Shown piece after piece: positions 5,776 to 5,906 of a stretch of 5,906 bases of DNA (within the stretch, counting starts at the first letter, position 1; every line of letters begins with the position of its first letter). A model generated the notes under the pieces. The model made no database searches. It was not told the DNA's origin and saw only the letters and a program-made list of their open reading frames with translations. Source of the stretch: Pseudomonadota bacterium. GTDB lineage: Bacteria > Myxococcota_A > Polyangia > Haliangiales > Haliangiaceae. Location of the stretch: assembly GCA_023386455.1 (NCBI GenBank), contig JAEWJO010000398.1, positions 1-5,906 of the forward strand, written 5' to 3'. The position numbers and the translations under genes are program-made.

Positions 5776-5906
5776 GGCCAAAACCGGGTGTCACCCGACC
5801 GATGGCCGGACGAGGGTTATCAATCGGGGCCAAAACCGGGTGTCACCCGACCGATGGCCGGACGAGGGTTATCAATCGGGGCCAAAACCGGGTGTCACCC
5901 GACCGA
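5776..5906. repeat. Perfect 52-bp tandem repeat array, 2.5 copies, running off the window
   Basis: Units at 5776-5827 and 5828-5879 are identical over all 52 bases, and 5880-5906 is the first 27 bases of a third identical unit cut by the window edge. Each unit starts GGCCAAAACCGGG and ends GGTTATCAATCGG. Each holds a perfect 13-base inverted repeat, CGGGTGTCACCCG, with a single central T. A second, imperfect inverted repeat pairs CCCGACCGAT with ATCAATCGGG (8 of 10 positions; 5794-5803 with 5819-5828 in the first unit). The period is not a multiple of 3, so the array cannot encode a peptide repeat in one frame. There are no unique spacers, so it is not a CRISPR array. It could be a minisatellite-like array, a multi-site protein-binding locus or a structured RNA; the sequence does not decide. 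Confidence 0.95.

Noticed and set aside
4832..5833. 333-residue open frame on the - strand running into the repeats
   Set aside because: It is antisense to the well-supported crotonase gene, and its N-terminal part is a translation of the 52-bp repeats, whose period does not keep frame.
5685..5906. CRISPR array
   Set aside because: The repeated unit is the whole 52-bp period with no variable spacer between identical copies, and no cas gene is visible.

Overview
This is a GC-rich bacterial chromosomal fragment. Almost all wobble positions are G or C, and long open frames run antisense to real genes. Coding style, lipoproteins with a canonical lipobox, weak or absent Shine-Dalgarno sequences and the kinds of gene present suggest a Myxococcota-like (deltaproteobacterial) organism. 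That assignment is inference; nothing in the window fixes the taxon.

Layout. The left edge cuts into a membrane protein gene on the + strand (2-1273), followed after 77 nt by a + strand lipoprotein gene (1351-2163). A perfect TTGACA box lies in the gap between them. Four - strand genes then run from 4729 down to 2244 with gaps of about 31-55 nt, so they could form one operon. In transcription order they are a small basic/acidic unknown protein, an exported NlpC/P60-like cysteine hydrolase, a cytoplasmic C39-like papain-fold peptidase, and a short YdeI/OmpD-associated (OmdA-type) protein with an Ala-Lys-Pro tail. The operon is convergent with the lipoprotein gene. A crotonase-fold gene (4886-5590, +) diverges from it. 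Its active site is of the enoyl-CoA isomerase type, with one catalytic Glu retained and the other replaced by Leu.

The right end (5591-5906) has no credible gene. It holds a GC hairpin and then a 52-bp tandem repeat array: a truncated copy, a diverged copy, a 16-nt interruption, two perfect copies and a third perfect copy cut by the window edge. The period is not a multiple of 3, and there are no unique spacers. This array is the least ordinary part of the window.

Functional links. The two adjacent cysteine hydrolases (one exported, one not) are the only suggestive pairing, and no substrate can be read from the sequence. The crotonase points to acyl-CoA metabolism and has no visible link to its neighbours. 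I see no rRNA, tRNA, transposase, CRISPR array, toxin-antitoxin pair or recognisable defence system. Most of the window is ordinary chromosomal coding sequence.
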